Counted from the stretch's first letter, positions 41,947 to 51,976 are shown. The stretch: DNA of 64,000 nucleotides from Saccharomonospora glauca K62 (GCF_000243395.2 NZ_CM001484.1:3280524-3344523), one strand, 5' to 3'. Notes: generated by a model from the letters alone, not told the origin. Program-made: numbers and translations.

Positions 41947-42756
41947 TCACCGGCTCGGCCTCGGGCACGCCGGGTGAGAGCCCGCCGTCACGAGCTTCAC
42001 AAGAGCTCCCTTCGGGTCGTCGGACGCGACCAGCCCCTCCCCGACGAGGACTGCGTCGGCACCGTGCCCCGCGTACGCCATGAGGTCACCGGGCCCTCGC
42101 ACGCCGGACTCGGCGACCTTGTAGACGTCCATGGGCAGTCCCGGCGCCAACCGGCTGAACACGTCCCGGTCCACCTCCAGCGTGTGGAGGTTGCGCGCGT
42201 TGATGCCGATGACGGACGCGCCGGCCTCCAGCGCGCGATCGGCCTCCTCCGCGTTGTGCACCTCCACCAACGCCGTCATCCCGAGGGACTCGACCCGGTC
42301 GAGCAGCGACACGAGGGCGTTCTGCTCCAACGCGGCCACGATCAGCAGCACCAGGTCGGCGCCGTGCAACCGGGCCTCGTGCACCTGGTACGGGCTGACG
42401 ATGAAGTCCTTGCGCAGCAAGGGAACGTCGACCGCGGCCCGGACCGCGTCGAAGTCGGCCAACGACCCACCGAAGCGACGAGACTCGGTGAGCACGCTGA
42501 TCACCCGCGCGCCCGCGTCCTCGTAGTCCTTCGCGAGCGCCGCCGGGTCGGGGATCGCCGCCAGCTGCCCCTTGGAGGGGCTGCGACGCTTGACCTCGGC
42601 GATCACGGCGATACCGGACTCGCGGAGAGCGGCCATGGCATCCCTGGGCTCGGGTGCCGCCGCGGCACGACGCTTGAGTTCCTCGAACGGCAGTGCCGCC
42701 TCGCGCTCGGCGAGATCGGCCCGCACGTCGGCGATGATGTCTTCCAGAACGCTCAC
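41947..42756 (-). CDS. trpC: indole-3-glycerol phosphate synthase
   Basis: This 269-residue TIM-barrel enzyme closes the indole ring from CdRP. Key residues are visible in [11 protein letters not shown] (E54, K56), [11 protein letters not shown] (catalytic Lys) and [13 protein letters not shown]. It is a stand-alone IGPS, with no fused TrpF. The substrate CdRP must be made by PRA isomerase, which in actinobacteria is PriA, encoded 6.5 kb away in this window. The GTG start overlaps the stop of a short leader ORF (GTGA), and a promoter-like TAGCAT lies 85 bp upstream. Confidence 0.96.
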   Translation of the reverse strand: MSVLEDIIADVRADLAEREAALPFEELKRRAAAAPEPRDAMAALRESGIAVIAEVKRRSPSKGQLAAIPDPAALAKDYEDAGARVISVLTESRRFGGSLADFDAVRAAVDVPLLRKDFIVSPYQVHEARLHGADLVLLIVAALEQNALVSLLDRVESLGMTALVEVHNAEEADRALEAGASVIGINARNLHTLEVDRDVFSRLAPGLPMDVYKVAESGVRGPGDLMAYAGHGADAVLVGEGLVASDDPKGALVKLVTAGSHPACPRPSR

Positions 42757-42812
42757 CGGGCGGCCCCACCGGGAGTCACGAAACCTGTTGATTCACTCGC
42801 AAGGTGGCTCAC
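42753..42812 (-). CDS. possible 19-codon leader ORF before trpC
   Basis: A GTG at 42812, preceded by a purine-rich GGGAAGGGGAAGG site, opens a 19-residue frame whose TGA overlaps the trpC GTG. The peptide contains no Trp, so it is not a classical attenuator peptide. It may simply couple ribosomes into trpC. Some actinobacteria have a longer HGxxPAAW-type membrane protein gene at this place, but the present peptide shows no resemblance. Confidence 0.3.
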   Translation of the reverse strand: MSHLASESTGFVTPGGAAR

Positions 42813-42839
42813 AAAAACCTTCCCCTTCCCGCCGATTCG

Positions 42840-42845
42840 ATGCTA
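42840..42845 (-). promoter_or_regulatory. candidate -10 element of trpC
   Basis: TAGCAT on the minus strand lies about 28 bases before the leader ORF and 83 before trpC. It fits TANNNT, and no clear -35 element was seen. Confidence 0.35.
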
Positions 42846-42912
42846 ACCCGCGTGGTGCCGCGCACCGGCCCGGGGTCGTGTTCACCTTGCCCGCCAGCCA
42901 CGAAACCTCAAG

Positions 42913-43494
42913 TCAATGATCGCGTGTCGTGGGGTCCTCACCCTCCGACAACGCGTTCCACAGGTCCGCGTCGGGATCGCCGGACCGCGAACGGGCCTTC
43001 CTGGCCCCCGGCGCGGAGTACTTCGCCCCCATCCGGGGCAGCCGATGGCCCCGCCACACGAGCACGACGCCCGCGACCGCGTACAGCGCCGCCGCCGCCA
43101 GCGCCGCGGCGGGCCCCGCCCACGTCTTCGTCGGCTCGCCGGGGATCTCGTCGTAACCGGGTGCTCGAACGAACAGGTCGACGTCGTAGGCCGAACCGCC
43201 CAGCACGAGCACCGTCACCCACACGGCCACCGCGACGAGCACGACGCCCAGCACGCGCCGGGCGACACCGCGCAACGCCAGCGTGGCGGCGACGGCGGCC
43301 AGGGCCAGAAGCGCCAGCGGGACGGGCCAGGTCACGAGGTCCCCACCCGACAGCTCCTCGCGCAACTCGCCGTCGACGACGGTACCGGGGGGAACGTCGA
43401 GCCACGTGAACGACGAGGCCCCCCACAGCGCCGCGGCGGCCAGCGCCAACGCCGCCACGACGCTCCACAGTAGACGCTTGGAGGAGTCAGACAC
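42913..43494 (-). CDS. Trp-operon-associated membrane protein (TIGR02234/Rv1610-like)
   Basis: The 193-residue protein has four hydrophobic segments (about 8-26, 50-67, 78-98 and 128-148) and matches the Trp biosynthesis-associated membrane protein family found between trpE and trpC in many actinobacteria. Family features include W in SSFTWLDV and the extracytoplasmic loop before the second helix. The C-terminus is charged. Function is unknown; conserved position suggests a role linked to tryptophan or its precursors. The GTG start overlaps the trpE stop (GTGTCTGA), so it is coupled to trpE. About 150 bp separate it from trpC. Confidence 0.88.
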   Translation of the reverse strand: MSDSSKRLLWSVVAALALAAAALWGASSFTWLDVPPGTVVDGELREELSGGDLVTWPVPLALLALAAVAATLALRGVARRVLGVVLVAVAVWVTVLVLGGSAYDVDLFVRAPGYDEIPGEPTKTWAGPAAALAAAALYAVAGVVLVWRGHRLPRMGAKYSAPGARKARSRSGDPDADLWNALSEGEDPTTRDH

Positions 43495-45040
43495 TCGGAT
43501 CGGCCGCCTTCGCGGGAGCCATCGTGTCGGCCGCGGCCACAGCCGACAGCACGGTCCTCGCCTTGTTGAGCGACTCGTTGTCCTCGTAGTCCGCGTCGGA
43601 GTCCGCGACCACGCCCCCGCCCGCTTGCACGTAGGCCACACCGTCCCGCATCAACGCCGTCCGGATGGCGATGGCGGTGTCGGCGTCACCGGCGAAGTCG
43701 AGGTAACCGACGATACCCCCGTAGAGGCCCCGGCGCGTGGGTTCCAGCTCCTCGATGAGTTCCATGGCCCGAACCTTGGGCGCCCCCGACAGCGTGCCCG
43801 CGGGGAAGCACGCCAGCACCGCATCGAATGCGGTGGCGTCGTCCGCCAGCTCGCCGGTGACCGTCGACACGATGTGCATCACGTGGCTGTAGCGCTCGAT
43901 GGTGAAGGAGTCCACGACCCGGACCGTGCCCGGACGACACACCTTGCCGAGGTCGTTGCGGCCGAGGTCCACGAGCATCAGGTGCTCGGCACGCTCCTTC
44001 TCGTCGGCCAGGAGGTCCTTGGCGAGCTGCATGTCCTCCTCCGGGTCGGCACCCCGCCACCGCGTCCCCGCGATGGGGTGGGTGCTCGCCCGGCCGTCAC
44101 GCACGGTGACAAGTGACTCGGGGCTGGAGCCCACGATGTCGAATCCGTCCAACCTCAGCAGGTACATGTACGGGCTCGGGTTGGAGGTGCGCAGCACGCG
44201 GTACACGTCCAGCGCGTCGGCGTTCGTCCGCATCTCGAACCGCTGCGACGGCACGATCTGGAAGGCCTCACCGGCGTGAATGGCCTCCACGGCCTTGTGC
44301 ACGGCGGCGTGGAAGTCCTCCTTCGTGCGCCGCCGGGTGAACTCGGGCTCGGGGCGTCGGAACACCGCGTTGGTGGCGGGCGCGGGGCTGGCCAGCCGCT
44401 CGGTCATCACGTCCAACCGCCGCAGGGCGTCGTCGTAGGCCGCGTCCACCCGTTCGGGGGAGTCGTCCCAGTTCACTGCGTTGGCGATGAGCGTGACCGT
44501 GCCCTCGTGGTGGTCGAACGCGGCGAGGTCGGTGGCGAGCAGCATCGTCAGCTCGGGGATGTCGAGGTCGCGCTCGGCGAGCTCGGGCAGGCGTTCGAGC
44601 CACCGCACCGCGTCGTAACCGATGTAGCCCACGAAACCACCCGTCAGCGGGGGCAGGCCGGGAAGCGGCTCGGTGTGCAGCTTTTCGAGGCTTTCCCGCA
44701 GGACGGTCAGCGGGTTCCCCTCGGTGGGCAGCCCCGCCACGGGCGTGCCCGTCCAGACCGCCTTCCCGTCGCGGACGGTGAGCGCGGCCCGGCTGTCGAC
44801 CCCGATGAACGACCAGCGCGACCAGGACTGCCCGTTCTCGGCCGATTCCAGCAGGAACGTACCGGGCCGGTCGTTCGCCAGTTTGCGGTACAGCGCCACG
44901 GGCGTGTCCGCGTCGGCGAGCAACCGCCGCACCACCGGGATGACCCGCCGGTCCCGCGCGAGCGCCCGGAAGTCGTCACGACTCGGGCTGACCTCACCCA
45001 GTCCGCGGGCCGCGGTGTGGAGATTCTGGGCAGTCACCAT
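43487..45040 (-). CDS. trpE: anthranilate synthase component I
   Basis: This 517-residue enzyme converts chorismate and ammonia to anthranilate, the first committed Trp step. The chorismate-binding domain includes [47 protein letters not shown], seen here as [16 protein letters not shown] and [11 protein letters not shown], and later [17 protein letters not shown]. The N-terminal regulatory region has [18 protein letters not shown], where the LLES motif commonly binds feedback Trp. The glutaminase partner (TrpG) is not in the window. The start at 45040 has no Shine-Dalgarno. CACAAT lies six bases upstream, so it may be leaderless. No leader peptide with Trp codons was found. Confidence 0.95.
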   Translation of the reverse strand: MVTAQNLHTAARGLGEVSPSRDDFRALARDRRVIPVVRRLLADADTPVALYRKLANDRPGTFLLESAENGQSWSRWSFIGVDSRAALTVRDGKAVWTGTPVAGLPTEGNPLTVLRESLEKLHTEPLPGLPPLTGGFVGYIGYDAVRWLERLPELAERDLDIPELTMLLATDLAAFDHHEGTVTLIANAVNWDDSPERVDAAYDDALRRLDVMTERLASPAPATNAVFRRPEPEFTRRRTKEDFHAAVHKAVEAIHAGEAFQIVPSQRFEMRTNADALDVYRVLRTSNPSPYMYLLRLDGFDIVGSSPESLVTVRDGRASTHPIAGTRWRGADPEEDMQLAKDLLADEKERAEHLMLVDLGRNDLGKVCRPGTVRVVDSFTIERYSHVMHIVSTVTGELADDATAFDAVLACFPAGTLSGAPKVRAMELIEELEPTRRGLYGGIVGYLDFAGDADTAIAIRTALMRDGVAYVQAGGGVVADSDADYEDNESLNKARTVLSAVAAADTMAPAKAADPSV

Positions 45041-45125
45041 GCGTTCATTGTGCCGCCGTCCGCGACCGGACCTTCAGCGGGTGATTTCAACAGCGGTGGA
45101 AATACTAGTCCGTTCGTGGGGCATC

Positions 45126-45773
45126 ATGGTCGACATGGCGATCGCGAAGGGGAACACGGCAGCGCGGAAGACCTCCCGTCGGCGGGGACGGCGACCGGCG
45201 GGTGAGGACACCAGGGCAGCGTTGCTCGCCGCAGCCCGCGAGATCTTCGCCGAAAGCGGCTACCACCACGCGACCGTCCGGACCATCGCCGCCAGAGCGG
45301 GCGTGGACGCGGCGATGGTGAACCACTGGTTCGGCAGCAAGGAAGGACTGTTCGCGCAGGCCGTGCTGCACGTGCCGTTCGACGCCCGCGAGGTCGTGGA
45401 GAAGGTGACGGCCGACGGGGTCGACCGCCTCGGCGAGAACATCGTGCGCCTGTTCGTCACGACGTGGGACGGCGCGAGCGGTCAGGGATTCGTCGCGCTG
45501 ATACGCAACCTCACCACCCACGAGGAAGCGCTGGACGTGCTCAAGGGCCTGCTGCTGAAGAAAGTGTTCCCGGCCGTCACGGCGGCGACGGGCAGCGACC
45601 ACCCGGAGCTGCGAGCGGCGTTGTGCGCCACACAGGTGCTCGGTCTCGGCATGGCCCGCTACGTGGCCGAGATCGAACCGCTCGCCTCGGCCGACGTCGA
45701 GACGATCGTGGCCCTGGTCGCGCCCACCCTCCAGCACTACCTCACGGGTGATCTCGGACCGACGAAGGGCTAA
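45126..45773 (+). CDS. TetR-family transcriptional regulator
   Basis: The 215-residue protein has an N-terminal TetR helix-turn-helix (about 22-70: TRAALLAAAREIFAESGYHHATVRTIAARAG...MVNHWFGSKEGLF). The C-terminal ligand domain is of the type annotated TetR_C_17-like. The ligand is unknown. It is divergent from trpE across only 85 bp, so it could regulate itself and possibly trpE, but no clear shared palindrome is seen. The ATG at 45126 is used here, and an ATG three codons later (45135) is equally possible. It is convergent with hisI. Confidence 0.88.
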   Translation: MVDMAIAKGNTAARKTSRRRGRRPAGEDTRAALLAAAREIFAESGYHHATVRTIAARAGVDAAMVNHWFGSKEGLFAQAVLHVPFDAREVVEKVTADGVDRLGENIVRLFVTTWDGASGQGFVALIRNLTTHEEALDVLKGLLLKKVFPAVTAATGSDHPELRAALCATQVLGLGMARYVAEIEPLASADVETIVALVAPTLQHYLTGDLGPTKG

Positions 45774-45779
45774 CCGGCC

Positions 45780-46139
45780 TCACGCGGGCCGATCGGCGAG
45801 CAGCACCCGTTCGTCACCGTCAAAACACGTGTGGGTGCCGGTGTGGCACGCGGGACCGGTCTGGTCGACCCGCACCAGCAGCGTGTCGGAGTCGCAGTCG
45901 AGCCGCACCTCGCGGACGTACTGGGTGTGACCGGACGTCTCCCCCTTGACCCACAACTTGCCCCGGCTGCGGGAGAAGTACGTCGCCCTGCGCGTGGTGA
46001 GCGTGCGGTGCAACGCCTCGTCGTTCATCCACGCCACCATCAACACCTGCGAGGTGGAGTGCTCCACCACCACCGCGCACACGAGACCGTCGGCGTTGCG
46101 CTTGAGCCGTCGCGAAAGCTCCGGGTCGAGTTCGCTCAC
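45780..46139 (-). CDS. hisI: phosphoribosyl-AMP cyclohydrolase
   Basis: This 119-residue enzyme opens the purine ring of PR-AMP in the third step of histidine synthesis. Zinc and magnesium ligands are in [17 protein letters not shown] (C82) and [10 protein letters not shown] (C98, C105). It is the monofunctional form without the HisE domain. The GTG start at 46139 overlaps the hisF stop by four bases (GTGA), so it is coupled to hisF, the same order as in M. tuberculosis. Confidence 0.96.
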   Translation of the reverse strand: MSELDPELSRRLKRNADGLVCAVVVEHSTSQVLMVAWMNDEALHRTLTTRRATYFSRSRGKLWVKGETSGHTQYVREVRLDCDSDTLLVRVDQTGPACHTGTHTCFDGDERVLLADRPA

Positions 46140-46909
46140 CGGACCTCGACGCCTCCCTCCCGCAGTGCGGCCTTCACCTCGCCGATCTTCATCTCCCCGA
46201 AGTGGAAGACACTCGCGGCCAGTACCGCGTCCGCCCCCGCTCGCACGGCGGGAAGGAAATGCTCGACCGCACCGGCCCCGCCGCTCGCGATGAGCGGCAC
46301 CCTGACGGCGGCCCGCACGAGTTCGATCAACTCCAGGTCGAAGCCCTGCTTGGTGCCGTCGGCGTCCATCGAGTTGAGCAGGATCTCGCCGACCCCGAGT
46401 TCCTCGGCACGCGCCGCCCACTCCACGGCGTCGATGCCCGTGCCACGCCGCCCACCGTGGGTGGTGACCTCGAACCCGGACTGGGTCGGCGTTCCGCCCT
46501 CGGGCACCCGCCGGGCGTCCACCGACAGCACCACGCACTGGGCACCGAACCGGCGCGACGCCTCACGCAGCAACTCGGGCCTCGCGACGGCGGCGGTGTT
46601 GATGCTCACCTTGTCGGCCCCGGCCCGCAGCAGTCTGTCCACATCGTCCGTACTGCGCACGCCACCCCCCACGGTGAGGGGGATGAACACCTGCTCCGCG
46701 GTCCTGCGCACGACGTCGAACGTGGTCTCGCGGTTGCCCGACGACGCGGTGACATCCAGGAACGTCAACTCGTCGGCGCCCTCGGCGTCGTAGAGACGCG
46801 CGAGCTCGACGGGGTCTCCCGCGTCCCGCAGATCGGCGAAGTTGACACCTTTGACCACCCGACCCGCGTCGACGTCGAGACAGGGGATGACTCTCACCGC
46901 GACGGACAT
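46136..46909 (-). CDS. hisF: imidazole glycerol phosphate synthase, cyclase subunit
   Basis: This 257-residue TIM-barrel subunit uses ammonia from HisH to make imidazole glycerol phosphate and AICAR. The catalytic Asp is in [14 protein letters not shown] (D12), and the second in LSVDARR. Phosphate-binding loops are GGGVRS and ASGGAG. The length equals the family norm. The ATG at 46909 has TAGGCT seven bases upstream, indicating a leaderless transcript with hisI. Its partner hisH lies 3.2 kb away on the same strand. Confidence 0.97.
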   Translation of the reverse strand: MSVAVRVIPCLDVDAGRVVKGVNFADLRDAGDPVELARLYDAEGADELTFLDVTASSGNRETTFDVVRRTAEQVFIPLTVGGGVRSTDDVDRLLRAGADKVSINTAAVARPELLREASRRFGAQCVVLSVDARRVPEGGTPTQSGFEVTTHGGRRGTGIDAVEWAARAEELGVGEILLNSMDADGTKQGFDLELIELVRAAVRVPLIASGGAGAVEHFLPAVRAGADAVLAASVFHFGEMKIGEVKAALREGGVEVR

Positions 46910-46916
46910 GGCGTCC

Positions 46917-46922
46917 AGCCTA
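46917..46922 (-). promoter_or_regulatory. leaderless -10 box of hisFI
   Basis: TAGGCT on the minus strand lies seven bases before the hisF ATG. The same hexamer serves hisH. Confidence 0.55.
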
Positions 46923-47025
46923 ACCGGGGCGGAAGAAGCCCGAGCCGAGTGACGCCGCACGCTCGCCGCGTCCCCATCACTACCGTCCGCGCGTGGCCCG
47001 AACGTGGGGCGACCGGCCGGATCTC

Positions 47026-47031
47026 TACAGT
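47026..47031 (+). promoter_or_regulatory. leaderless -10 box of the GT-C gene
   Basis: TACAGT lies exactly six bases before the ATG at 47038, supporting that start over upstream codons. Confidence 0.55.
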
Positions 47032-47037
47032 GATGCC

Positions 47038-48852
47038 ATGACACTCGCCTCGGTGGGGGACGTGCGGACCGTCCACGACTCACGACCGGGGGACGGCGCG
47101 GCCTCGGCTTCGCGACCCAAGCGAGTTCGACGCGCCCGTTTCGCCCCCATCGCCTCAGTGTCCGCGGGCACCGCCCTGATCGGCTTCCACGCCTCGCTCT
47201 ACGGCAACTGGCTCATCGACGACGCCGCGATCACGTTCGCGTACGCCCGCAGTTTCGCCGAGGGACTCGGCCCCGTCGTACAACCGGGCGCACCGCCGGT
47301 GGAGGGCTACTCCAACCCCACCTGGCTGCTGCTGTTGGTCCTCGGCAAGTTCGTCGGCCTGTTCGACAGCGGAGCGCTCTTCGGCATCCCCGACTACGTG
47401 TTGTTCCCCAAGGCGCTGGCACTGCTGTGCTGTGCGGGCGTCCTCACGTTGAGCTACATGGCCGCGCGCAGGGTGTTCCCTCGTCTGGCGTGGGTGGTGC
47501 CGCTCGCCGCGGGAGCCGCGCTCGCCGCCATTCCGTCCTTCGTGATCTGGACCTTCTCGGGGCTGGAGAACCCGCTGTACGCACTGCTGCTCGTCGGGCA
47601 AGCGGTGTTGCTGTTCCGCGCGGTGCTGGACGACCGGCTGCTCACGACGAAGGTGGCGCTGACGGCCGGGGCCCTCGCGGCGCTCGCCGCCCTCACGCGA
47701 CCCGAGGGTTTGATTTACGCGGGCACCTACCCGCTGGTGCTGCTCATGCGGCTGCGGCGTGCCACGTTCGCGACGAGCGTGCGCCGCTGCGTGGAGTCGA
47801 CGTTGGCGTTCGCCGTCCCCGTCGGCGCCTACTTCGGCTGGCGGTACGCCACCTTCGGCCAGTGGCTGTCCATGCCGTCCGTGGCGAAGGCCCAGGACCT
47901 CCCCACGTTGGTGGACATGACCCGCCCCGGCGAACTCGTGTCCTACCTCGGCGCGCTGGCGGTGTTGTTCCTTGCGGGCGTGATCGGACTGGCTCTCGCG
48001 AAGGCCTCGTGGTGGCGGCCGGGGCTGCTGGCCGTGCTCACGCCGCTCGGCCTCGCGGTGATCGCCTACGCGGTGCTGGAGCCCGACTGGATGGAGCAGT
48101 ACCGGTTCGCCACTCCGGTGTGGGTGCTCGGGACTCTCGCCGCCACGCTGGCGACCGTCGAGGTGCTGCGCTCGGTGAGCGTCCGGGCGCGGGCCTGGCT
48201 GGCCACCGGCCTGGTGGCGGCCCTGCTGCCCACCGGCGCCGCCTTCGCCGAAGCGTCCGAGGAGTTCCGGGCCGACCCCAACATCTCCGCCTGCTACGTC
48301 GCCGACCGGTTCGGCAGGGTGTTCAACGGCTACGCCGACATCCTCGGTCTCGAACACGCGTCGCTGTTGATCCCCGACCTCGGCGGTTCGGCCATGACCA
48401 GCCGGTTGGAACTGATCGACATGGCGGGGCTGACCCACGCGAAGTTCGCCGAGATGGCCAGAGCGGGCGATCGCAAGGCACAGGCCGAGTACGTCTACGA
48501 GGTGGCCAAGCCGACGTTCATCCACGTACGAGAGCCGTGGAGCAGCGGCACCAGCATCGGCTGGGACCCAAGGCTCGAACGCGACTACTACCCCCTCCAC
48601 TACGACATCTACCAGGGCGAACCCCACGGCGACTGGGTGCGCAAGTCGGCGGTGCCCACTCCGGAGCTGCTCGCCGAGCTGCGCGACTACGCCCGCCGGT
48701 CCGCGGGCTGGGTGGAGGAGCGAGCCGGGGCGTCCCCGCTGCGGGATTGCGGTCCGACGATGCAGCGCGGACAGACCGGCCTGTCCGAACCCTTCCCCGG
48801 CGACGACCGGAGCCCGGAACCCGCCGGTCGTCCGGAGGCGGCGGCGCGCTGA
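47038..48852 (+). CDS. GT-C-type multi-pass membrane glycosyltransferase (putative)
   Basis: The 604-residue protein has about ten hydrophobic segments and a long soluble C-terminal part (about 420-604). The first extracytoplasmic loop reads [24 protein letters not shown], with an Asp pair (DD) as in polyprenyl-phosphate-sugar-dependent GT-C enzymes. [14 protein letters not shown] resembles arabinosyltransferases of the AftB type. It probably adds a sugar to a cell-envelope glycan or lipid, using a decaprenyl-phosphate sugar. The exact sugar cannot be told. The start fits a leaderless promoter. It lies between the divergent hisF and priA regions, where M. tuberculosis has impA. Confidence 0.75.
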   Translation: MTLASVGDVRTVHDSRPGDGAASASRPKRVRRARFAPIASVSAGTALIGFHASLYGNWLIDDAAITFAYARSFAEGLGPVVQPGAPPVEGYSNPTWLLLLVLGKFVGLFDSGALFGIPDYVLFPKALALLCCAGVLTLSYMAARRVFPRLAWVVPLAAGAALAAIPSFVIWTFSGLENPLYALLLVGQAVLLFRAVLDDRLLTTKVALTAGALAALAALTRPEGLIYAGTYPLVLLMRLRRATFATSVRRCVESTLAFAVPVGAYFGWRYATFGQWLSMPSVAKAQDLPTLVDMTRPGELVSYLGALAVLFLAGVIGLALAKASWWRPGLLAVLTPLGLAVIAYAVLEPDWMEQYRFATPVWVLGTLAATLATVEVLRSVSVRARAWLATGLVAALLPTGAAFAEASEEFRADPNISACYVADRFGRVFNGYADILGLEHASLLIPDLGGSAMTSRLELIDMAGLTHAKFAEMARAGDRKAQAEYVYEVAKPTFIHVREPWSSGTSIGWDPRLERDYYPLHYDIYQGEPHGDWVRKSAVPTPELLAELRDYARRSAGWVEERAGASPLRDCGPTMQRGQTGLSEPFPGDDRSPEPAGRPEAAAR

Positions 48853-48891
48853 CGCCTCCGGACGTTCCCCGTAAGCTCCCGACCCGGCACG

Positions 48892-49293
48892 ATGAGGCAG
48901 ATGGACATCGAGAGCGAACTGGCACGGCTGGATGCCGAGAAGTACGTCTCCCTGGTCACGTTCCGCAAGACCGGTGTCGGCGTGGCGACGCCGGTCTGGA
49001 TCGCCAGGGACGGCGACGAACTGCTCGTCTTCAGCGAGCGGAACGCGGGCAAGGTGAAGCGCATCCGCAACGACCCGCGAGTCGAGCTGACCGCCTGCGA
49101 CATGCTCGGGCGCAGGACCCACGGCGCCACCGTCACCGGCAAGGCCCGCATCCTCGACGACGAGGGCAGCGCCCGCGCGCGTCGGGTGATCGCACGTCGG
49201 TACGGTCTCGTCGGCCGCGTCACCATGTTCTTCAGCCGACTGCGTGGCGGCCCACAGCGCACCGTGGGCATCGCCATCACGCTCTCCGACTGA
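48892..49293 (+). CDS. PPOX-class F420-dependent oxidoreductase
   Basis: The 133-residue protein has the split-barrel pyridoxamine-phosphate-oxidase fold. The start is LARLDAEKYVSLVTFRKTGVGVATPVWIARDGDELLVFSE in part, a typical actinobacterial pattern resembling Rv2061c. It ends with a GPQRTVGIAITLSD segment. The cofactor is likely F420, and the substrate is unknown. The ATG at 48892 is used; an ATG at 48901 is equally possible. It follows the GT-C gene by 39 bp and is convergent with priA. Confidence 0.88.
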   Translation: MRQMDIESELARLDAEKYVSLVTFRKTGVGVATPVWIARDGDELLVFSERNAGKVKRIRNDPRVELTACDMLGRRTHGATVTGKARILDDEGSARARRVIARRYGLVGRVTMFFSRLRGGPQRTVGIAITLSD

Positions 49294-49317
49294 CGCCCTC
49301 CCTCGCAGGACGGCGCC

Positions 49318-50049
49318 TCACGCGACGGCCGCGAGGGCCTCGGGCAAGGTGAACGCTCCCGCGTACAGGGCCTTGCCCACGATCGCGCCCTCCACTCCGT
49401 CGGGCCGCAGCGCGGCAAGGGCACGCAGGTCGTCGAGGCTGGACACGCCGCCCGACGCGATCACCGCGGCGTCGGTGCGGGCCGTGACCTCCCGCAGCAG
49501 CTCCAAGTTCGGGCCGCGCAGGGTGCCGTCCTTGCTCACGTCGGTGACGACGTAGCGCTGGGCGCCGTCCCGGTCGAGCCGCTCCAGCGTCTCCCACAGG
49601 TCGCCGCCGTCCTTGGTCCATCCCCGCGCGGCGAGCCGGTGGCCTTCGTCGGTGATACGGACGTCGAGCCCGATGGCGACCCGGTCACCATGCGTGGCGA
49701 CGACGCGTGCGCTCCACTCCGGGTCCTCCAGGGCGGCCGTCCCGAGGTTCACTCGGCGGGCCCCCGTGGCGAGGGCCGCTTCGAGGGAGGCGTCGTCCCG
49801 GATACCGCCGGACAGCTCCACGTTCACGTCGAGCTTGCCGATCACCTCGGCCAGCAGCTCGCGGTTGGAGCCCTTGCCGAACGCGGCGTCGAGATCCACC
49901 AGATGGATCCACTCGGCGCCGTCTCGCTGCCAGGCCAGCGCCGCCTCCAACGGCGATCCGTACGAGGTCTCCGTGCCCGCCTCGCCCTGCACGAGACGGA
50001 CGGCCTGACCGTCGGCCACGTCCACGGCGGGAAGTAGTGTGAAGCTCAC
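49318..50049 (-). CDS. priA: bifunctional ProFAR/PRA isomerase
   Basis: This 243-residue TIM-barrel enzyme isomerises ProFAR in histidine synthesis. In actinobacteria it also isomerises phosphoribosyl anthranilate in tryptophan synthesis, replacing TrpF. The catalytic Asp pair appears in [15 protein letters not shown] (D10, with R19) and [10 protein letters not shown]. Phosphate loops are GGIRDD and ASGGVSS. No trpF gene is in the trp cluster here, which agrees with the dual role. The GTG at 50049 has a TATAGT box six bases upstream and no ribosome-binding site. It has its own promoter downstream of hisH. Confidence 0.96.
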   Translation of the reverse strand: MSFTLLPAVDVADGQAVRLVQGEAGTETSYGSPLEAALAWQRDGAEWIHLVDLDAAFGKGSNRELLAEVIGKLDVNVELSGGIRDDASLEAALATGARRVNLGTAALEDPEWSARVVATHGDRVAIGLDVRITDEGHRLAARGWTKDGGDLWETLERLDRDGAQRYVVTDVSKDGTLRGPNLELLREVTARTDAAVIASGGVSSLDDLRALAALRPDGVEGAIVGKALYAGAFTLPEALAAVA

Positions 50050-50055
50050 TGGGCC

Positions 50056-50061
50056 ACTATA
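50056..50061 (-). promoter_or_regulatory. leaderless -10 box of priA
   Basis: TATAGT on the minus strand lies six bases before the GTG at 50049, the best -10 match in the window. Confidence 0.65.
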
Positions 50062-50084
50062 GGAACCGACGGCGCCGCGACGGC

Positions 50085-50714
50085 TCAGAGGGTCCGCACC
50101 CAGTTGCGGAGAATGTGCGCGCCCGCGTCCCCGGACTTCTCCGGGTGGAACTGCGTCGCCCACAGCGGCCCGTTCTCGACGGCGGCCACGAAGTCCTCAC
50201 CGTGGTGGGCCGTGGTGACCTTCGGCTGCCCGCCCGGCAGCTCCGAGACCAGCTCCCACCGCCGCACGGCGTAGGAGTGCACGAAGTAGAACCGGGTGTC
50301 CGGGTCGAGCCCCGCGAACAGTTCCGAGTCCGGGGCCATTCGCACCGTGTTCCATCCCATGTGGGGCAGCACGTCGGCGTTCAGCCGCTCGACCGTGCCC
50401 GGCCACTCGCCGACGCCCTTGGCCTCGACGTCGTGCTCGACACCGCGTTCGAACAGGATCTGCATCCCGACGCAGATGCCCAGCACGGGCCTGCCCCCGG
50501 CGAGCCGCGTACCGATGATGCGGTCCCCACCGACGGCCAGCAGTCCCTCCATGCACGCCGCGAAGGCGCCCACGCCCGGCACGACGAGACCGTCGGCCTC
50601 CAAGGCGGCGCGATGGTCCGAGGTCACTTCGACGTCCGCGCCAGTGCGCCGCAGAGCGCGTTCGGCGGAGCGGAGGTTTCCGGACCCGTAATCGAGGATG
50701 ACGACTGAAGGCAC
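50085..50714 (-). CDS. hisH: imidazole glycerol phosphate synthase, glutaminase subunit
   Basis: This 209-residue class I glutaminase supplies ammonia to HisF. The nucleophile Cys is in [11 protein letters not shown] and the His/Glu pair in TQFHPEKSG. The N-terminus [15 protein letters not shown] is typical. I chose the GTG at 50714 because TAGGCT lies exactly six bases upstream, fitting a leaderless promoter. A GTG two codons earlier (50720) is the alternative but is too close to the -10. It is transcribed toward priA with 35 bp between. Confidence 0.95.
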   Translation of the reverse strand: MPSVVILDYGSGNLRSAERALRRTGADVEVTSDHRAALEADGLVVPGVGAFAACMEGLLAVGGDRIIGTRLAGGRPVLGICVGMQILFERGVEHDVEAKGVGEWPGTVERLNADVLPHMGWNTVRMAPDSELFAGLDPDTRFYFVHSYAVRRWELVSELPGGQPKVTTAHHGEDFVAAVENGPLWATQFHPEKSGDAGAHILRNWVRTL

Positions 50715-50720
50715 GCACAC

Positions 50721-50726
50721 AGCCTA
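50721..50726 (-). promoter_or_regulatory. leaderless -10 box of hisH
   Basis: TAGGCT on the minus strand lies six bases before the GTG at 50714 and decides between two close GTG codons. It lies at the very end of the MFS gene. Confidence 0.5.
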
Positions 50727-51908
50727 ACCGCCCGGACCGGTCCGACGGCCCACCCGCCGGACCACGGGCAGGACGGCCGACGCCGCGATCGCCAGCAGCG
50801 TGAACGAGACCCCCACCGTGGTTGCCGAGATCAGCGCCCCGACGGCGACGGCGCCGAGGCCCTGCCCGGCGTCGAAGGCGATGTTCCACGCCACGCTCGC
50901 CTCGGCGGCCGGGGCGCGGGCGAACATCGCCACGAGCGCGTCGTTCTGCACGACCCCGAACCCGACCCCGAACACGGCCACCGCCACGACGGCGACGACG
51001 GTGAGCCCGTCCGCCTCGGAGACGAGCGCGAAGCCGAGCAGTCCCCCGCCCCCGACCGCGAGGGCGGGCAGCAGCATGCGGCCGGGGGCGGCCACCCGGT
51101 CGCCGTAGTGTCCGGCGAGCCAGCGGGTGAGCATGGCCGCGCCCGGCACGACGAGCAGCGCGATGGTCGCGACCGTCGGACTCAGCACGATGGGAAGGAA
51201 CGTCGCGAGCGCGCCGTAGCCGGTGGACAGCGCGAGCATCGGCAACCACGGCCGCCACGTCGCCACCGCGACGTCCTTGACTCCCCGCAGCCCGCCCCGC
51301 GTGGTGTCGTCTCCCGGACGCGAACGGGGCACCCCGAAAGCCGGCACGACCGCCGAAAGCGGCAGGGCGGTCGCCAGCGCGAAGACCGGCCCGAACCCCC
51401 AGTGCTCCACGACGGCCGTACCCGCGGGCAGCCCGACGAGCTGAGGTAGTCCCACGGCGAGCCCGTAGAGGCCCGATCCACGTGCCACCAGCGCGGCGGG
51501 CAGCAGTTCCGCGATCAACGCGCTGCCGCACACGGTCAGCAGCCCGAAACCCAACCCGCGCACAAACGAGATGGCCAGGACGGCGGGCGCGGCGGGAAAC
51601 GCGGCCAGAAACGGCGCGGGCACGCCGATCAGCAACGCCCCCAGCACCAGACCGGACCGGTAGCCGAACGCGCGCACGAACGCGGGAACGGCGAACTGCG
51701 CCAGCACGGTGCTGGCCATGAAGACACCGGTGGCGGCTCCCGCGACGACGGAGTCCGCGCCGTGGCGCACGACCCACAACGGCACCACGGGAAGCAACAG
51801 CGAGAAGCCGCTGAACGCCCCGGCCGCGACGCAGAGCATGAACAGGAACGGGCGGTGACGCAGTGGCGAACCGGAGTCGCTGCTCGCCGCGGCCGCGGGG
51901 CTGGGCAT
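50724..51908 (-). CDS. MFS transporter
   Basis: The 394-residue membrane protein has about twelve hydrophobic segments in two halves. It starts RPFLFMLCVAAGAFSGFSLLLPVVPLWVV, and the second half begins after PRSRPGDDTTRGG. It resembles sugar- or drug-efflux-type major facilitator proteins, and the substrate is unknown. The ATG at 51908 has AGAGGGG at good spacing. A GTG two codons earlier lies too close to it. A TACTAG box lies a little upstream. The stop is ten bases before the hisH start on the same strand, but hisH has its own promoter. Confidence 0.88.
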   Translation of the reverse strand: MPSPAAAASSDSGSPLRHRPFLFMLCVAAGAFSGFSLLLPVVPLWVVRHGADSVVAGAATGVFMASTVLAQFAVPAFVRAFGYRSGLVLGALLIGVPAPFLAAFPAAPAVLAISFVRGLGFGLLTVCGSALIAELLPAALVARGSGLYGLAVGLPQLVGLPAGTAVVEHWGFGPVFALATALPLSAVVPAFGVPRSRPGDDTTRGGLRGVKDVAVATWRPWLPMLALSTGYGALATFLPIVLSPTVATIALLVVPGAAMLTRWLAGHYGDRVAAPGRMLLPALAVGGGGLLGFALVSEADGLTVVAVVAVAVFGVGFGVVQNDALVAMFARAPAAEASVAWNIAFDAGQGLGAVAVGALISATTVGVSFTLLAIAASAVLPVVRRVGRRTGPGG

Positions 51909-51976
51909 GGACACGCCCCTCTTCTAGTACGCCCGTACCCGTTTTGTCGAACCCGCCGATCCGCGCTCGATGACGA

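Noticed and set aside
45041-45125. Possible Trp attenuator before trpE
   Set aside because: No short ORF with Trp codons and no alternating hairpins were found in the 85-bp gap. The start looks leaderless.
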